DNA of 35,513 bases, from contig JADJDP010000040.1 of the NCBI GenBank assembly GCA_016702645.1, positions 1-35,513 on the forward strand, read 5' to 3'. Source of the stretch: Flavobacteriales bacterium. GTDB lineage: Bacteria; Bacteroidota; Bacteroidia; Flavobacteriales_F; PHOS-HE28. Positions 35,145 to 35,513 of the stretch are shown here, piece by piece. Every line of letters begins with the position of its first letter. Position 1 is the first letter of the stretch. Below the pieces are notes generated by a model. It was given only the letters and a program-made list of their open reading frames with translations, had not been told where the DNA came from and did not search any database. Position numbers and translations under genes: made by a program.

Positions 35145-35513
35145 TCATTTCTTGTTTCTCAAGTTCTTCTTCGCCACCTTAAGGCCGGACGCTCTTGCCT
35201 TTTTGGGTTTGAGCCTTTGGAGCTTGAAGAGCTGTTCATGATGTGTTCGCTTTGTCCACGAGGATGTCGCGTTCCGCGCTATTGATGAAGGCCAGGCGCT
35301 TGGCCAGAACCACTTGGGGGTGATCAGTTCTGCTGCGGAACCAGCAGCGTCCCCGAGGAGGAGGTGGAACTCCCGCGTCGTTGTTCCGCTGTGCCCCCTC
35401 CGCGATCTCGCTCGATATCGAAACGCAACAGCGGCGTGACTCCGACTGAAGTCCACAGGTCGTGCTTTGGGAACTCCTTGGTAGACCTTGTACACTTCGA
35501 CAGGAGGTCCATT
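35145..35513 (-). CDS. Second S23-type four-helix-bundle protein, 5' end outside window, frameshifted
   Basis: The upstream end is cut by the window, so about the first 20 residues are missing. Pieces in several frames match the family in order: VEVYKV, EFPKHDL, VSISSEIAEGAQRNNDA, EFHLLLGDAAGSAAELIT, QVVLAKRLAFINSAERDILV and, at the end, a lysine-rich tail (KPKKARASGLKVAKKNLRNK). At least three single-base shifts separate them. It differs from the 34464 gene in most positions yet shares its fold and its 3' repeat. It could be either a damaged paralogue or an intact gene with poor consensus. Confidence 0.65.
   Translation of the reverse strand, partial: NGPPVEVYKVYQGVPKARPVDFSRSHAAVAFRYRARSRRGHSGTTTREFHLLLGDAAGSAAELITPKWFWPSAWPSSIARNATSSWTKRTHHEQLFKLQRLKPKKARASGLKVAKKNLRNKK

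Noticed and set aside
34464..35513. Diversity-generating retroelement, suggested by Avd-like S23 folds and repeats
   Set aside because: No reverse transcriptase, no template/variable repeat pair with A-biased differences and no C-type lectin target are present.

Overview
The window looks like a GC-rich (about 60% by eye) member of the Bacteroidota, probably Flavobacteriales-like and probably from a metagenome or long-read assembly. The evidence is two proteins with type IX secretion C-terminal sorting domains (25041-26234 and 31439-33044, both minus), a PorV/PorQ-like barrel, a DUF4199 protein, a PafA-type phosphatase, S23-type four-helix-bundle genes, few Shine-Dalgarno sites, and repeated TAnnTTyG-type boxes resembling the -7 promoter element of this phylum. 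I see no rRNA, tRNA, CRISPR array, transposase or phage genes. It reads as chromosomal housekeeping DNA plus a more variable right end.

Layout. 17-5150: small-enzyme region with an amidohydrolase lipoprotein, a K+ channel (minus), a RibD/DHFR-like reductase, a membrane LuxR-type regulator, DUF4199, and two DUF1801/YdeI paralogues; nearly all carry frameshifts. 5194-10282: ogt, DinB and DUF998 proteins (minus), a small secreted protein, an OmpA-family lipid-anchored or periplasmic protein and a MATE transporter. 10290-14456 (minus): a four-gene operon of PorV-like barrel, helix-hairpin-helix outer-membrane protein, an unknown 129-aa protein and a deiodinase-like redoxin lacking its nucleophile. 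14577-19317 (plus): a tightly overlapping operon hpt-adk-obg-PAP2-crcB-pafA. 19397-21171 (plus): a STAS-like protein coupled to a second OmpA protein. 21168-24327 (minus): ltaE, a lipoprotein and a histidine kinase, each overlapping the next by 4 bp. 24375-26234 (minus): kelch T9SS protein then O-methyltransferase. 26388-28181 (minus): acyl-CoA dehydrogenase. 28182-28581: a gene-free stretch with GACCCC palindromes. 28582-33044: RNA ligase-like protein, a beta-propeller sensor-like protein, a hydrolase, an array of AACTGGT hairpins and a T9SS propeller protein. 33109-34308: thiolase. 34316-35513: two S23-type four-helix genes, each followed by a copy of the same repeat.

How the genes work together. 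The acyl-CoA dehydrogenase and thiolase are two steps of fatty-acid beta-oxidation, here about 5 kb apart. hpt and adk serve purine salvage and balance, obg serves ribosome assembly, and the PAP2, CrcB and PafA proteins are envelope or phosphate/fluoride functions carried on the same transcript. The PorV-like and helix-hairpin-helix proteins are probably outer-membrane partners.

Quality caveat. At least 25 single-base frameshifts split 17 genes, including the essential obg. Restoring one base at each site gives family-length proteins, so most are likely consensus errors rather than decay. Coordinates below give the restored genes. A second general observation is that seven genes have a -7-like box ending 3-5 nt before ATG, which suggests leaderless transcripts.
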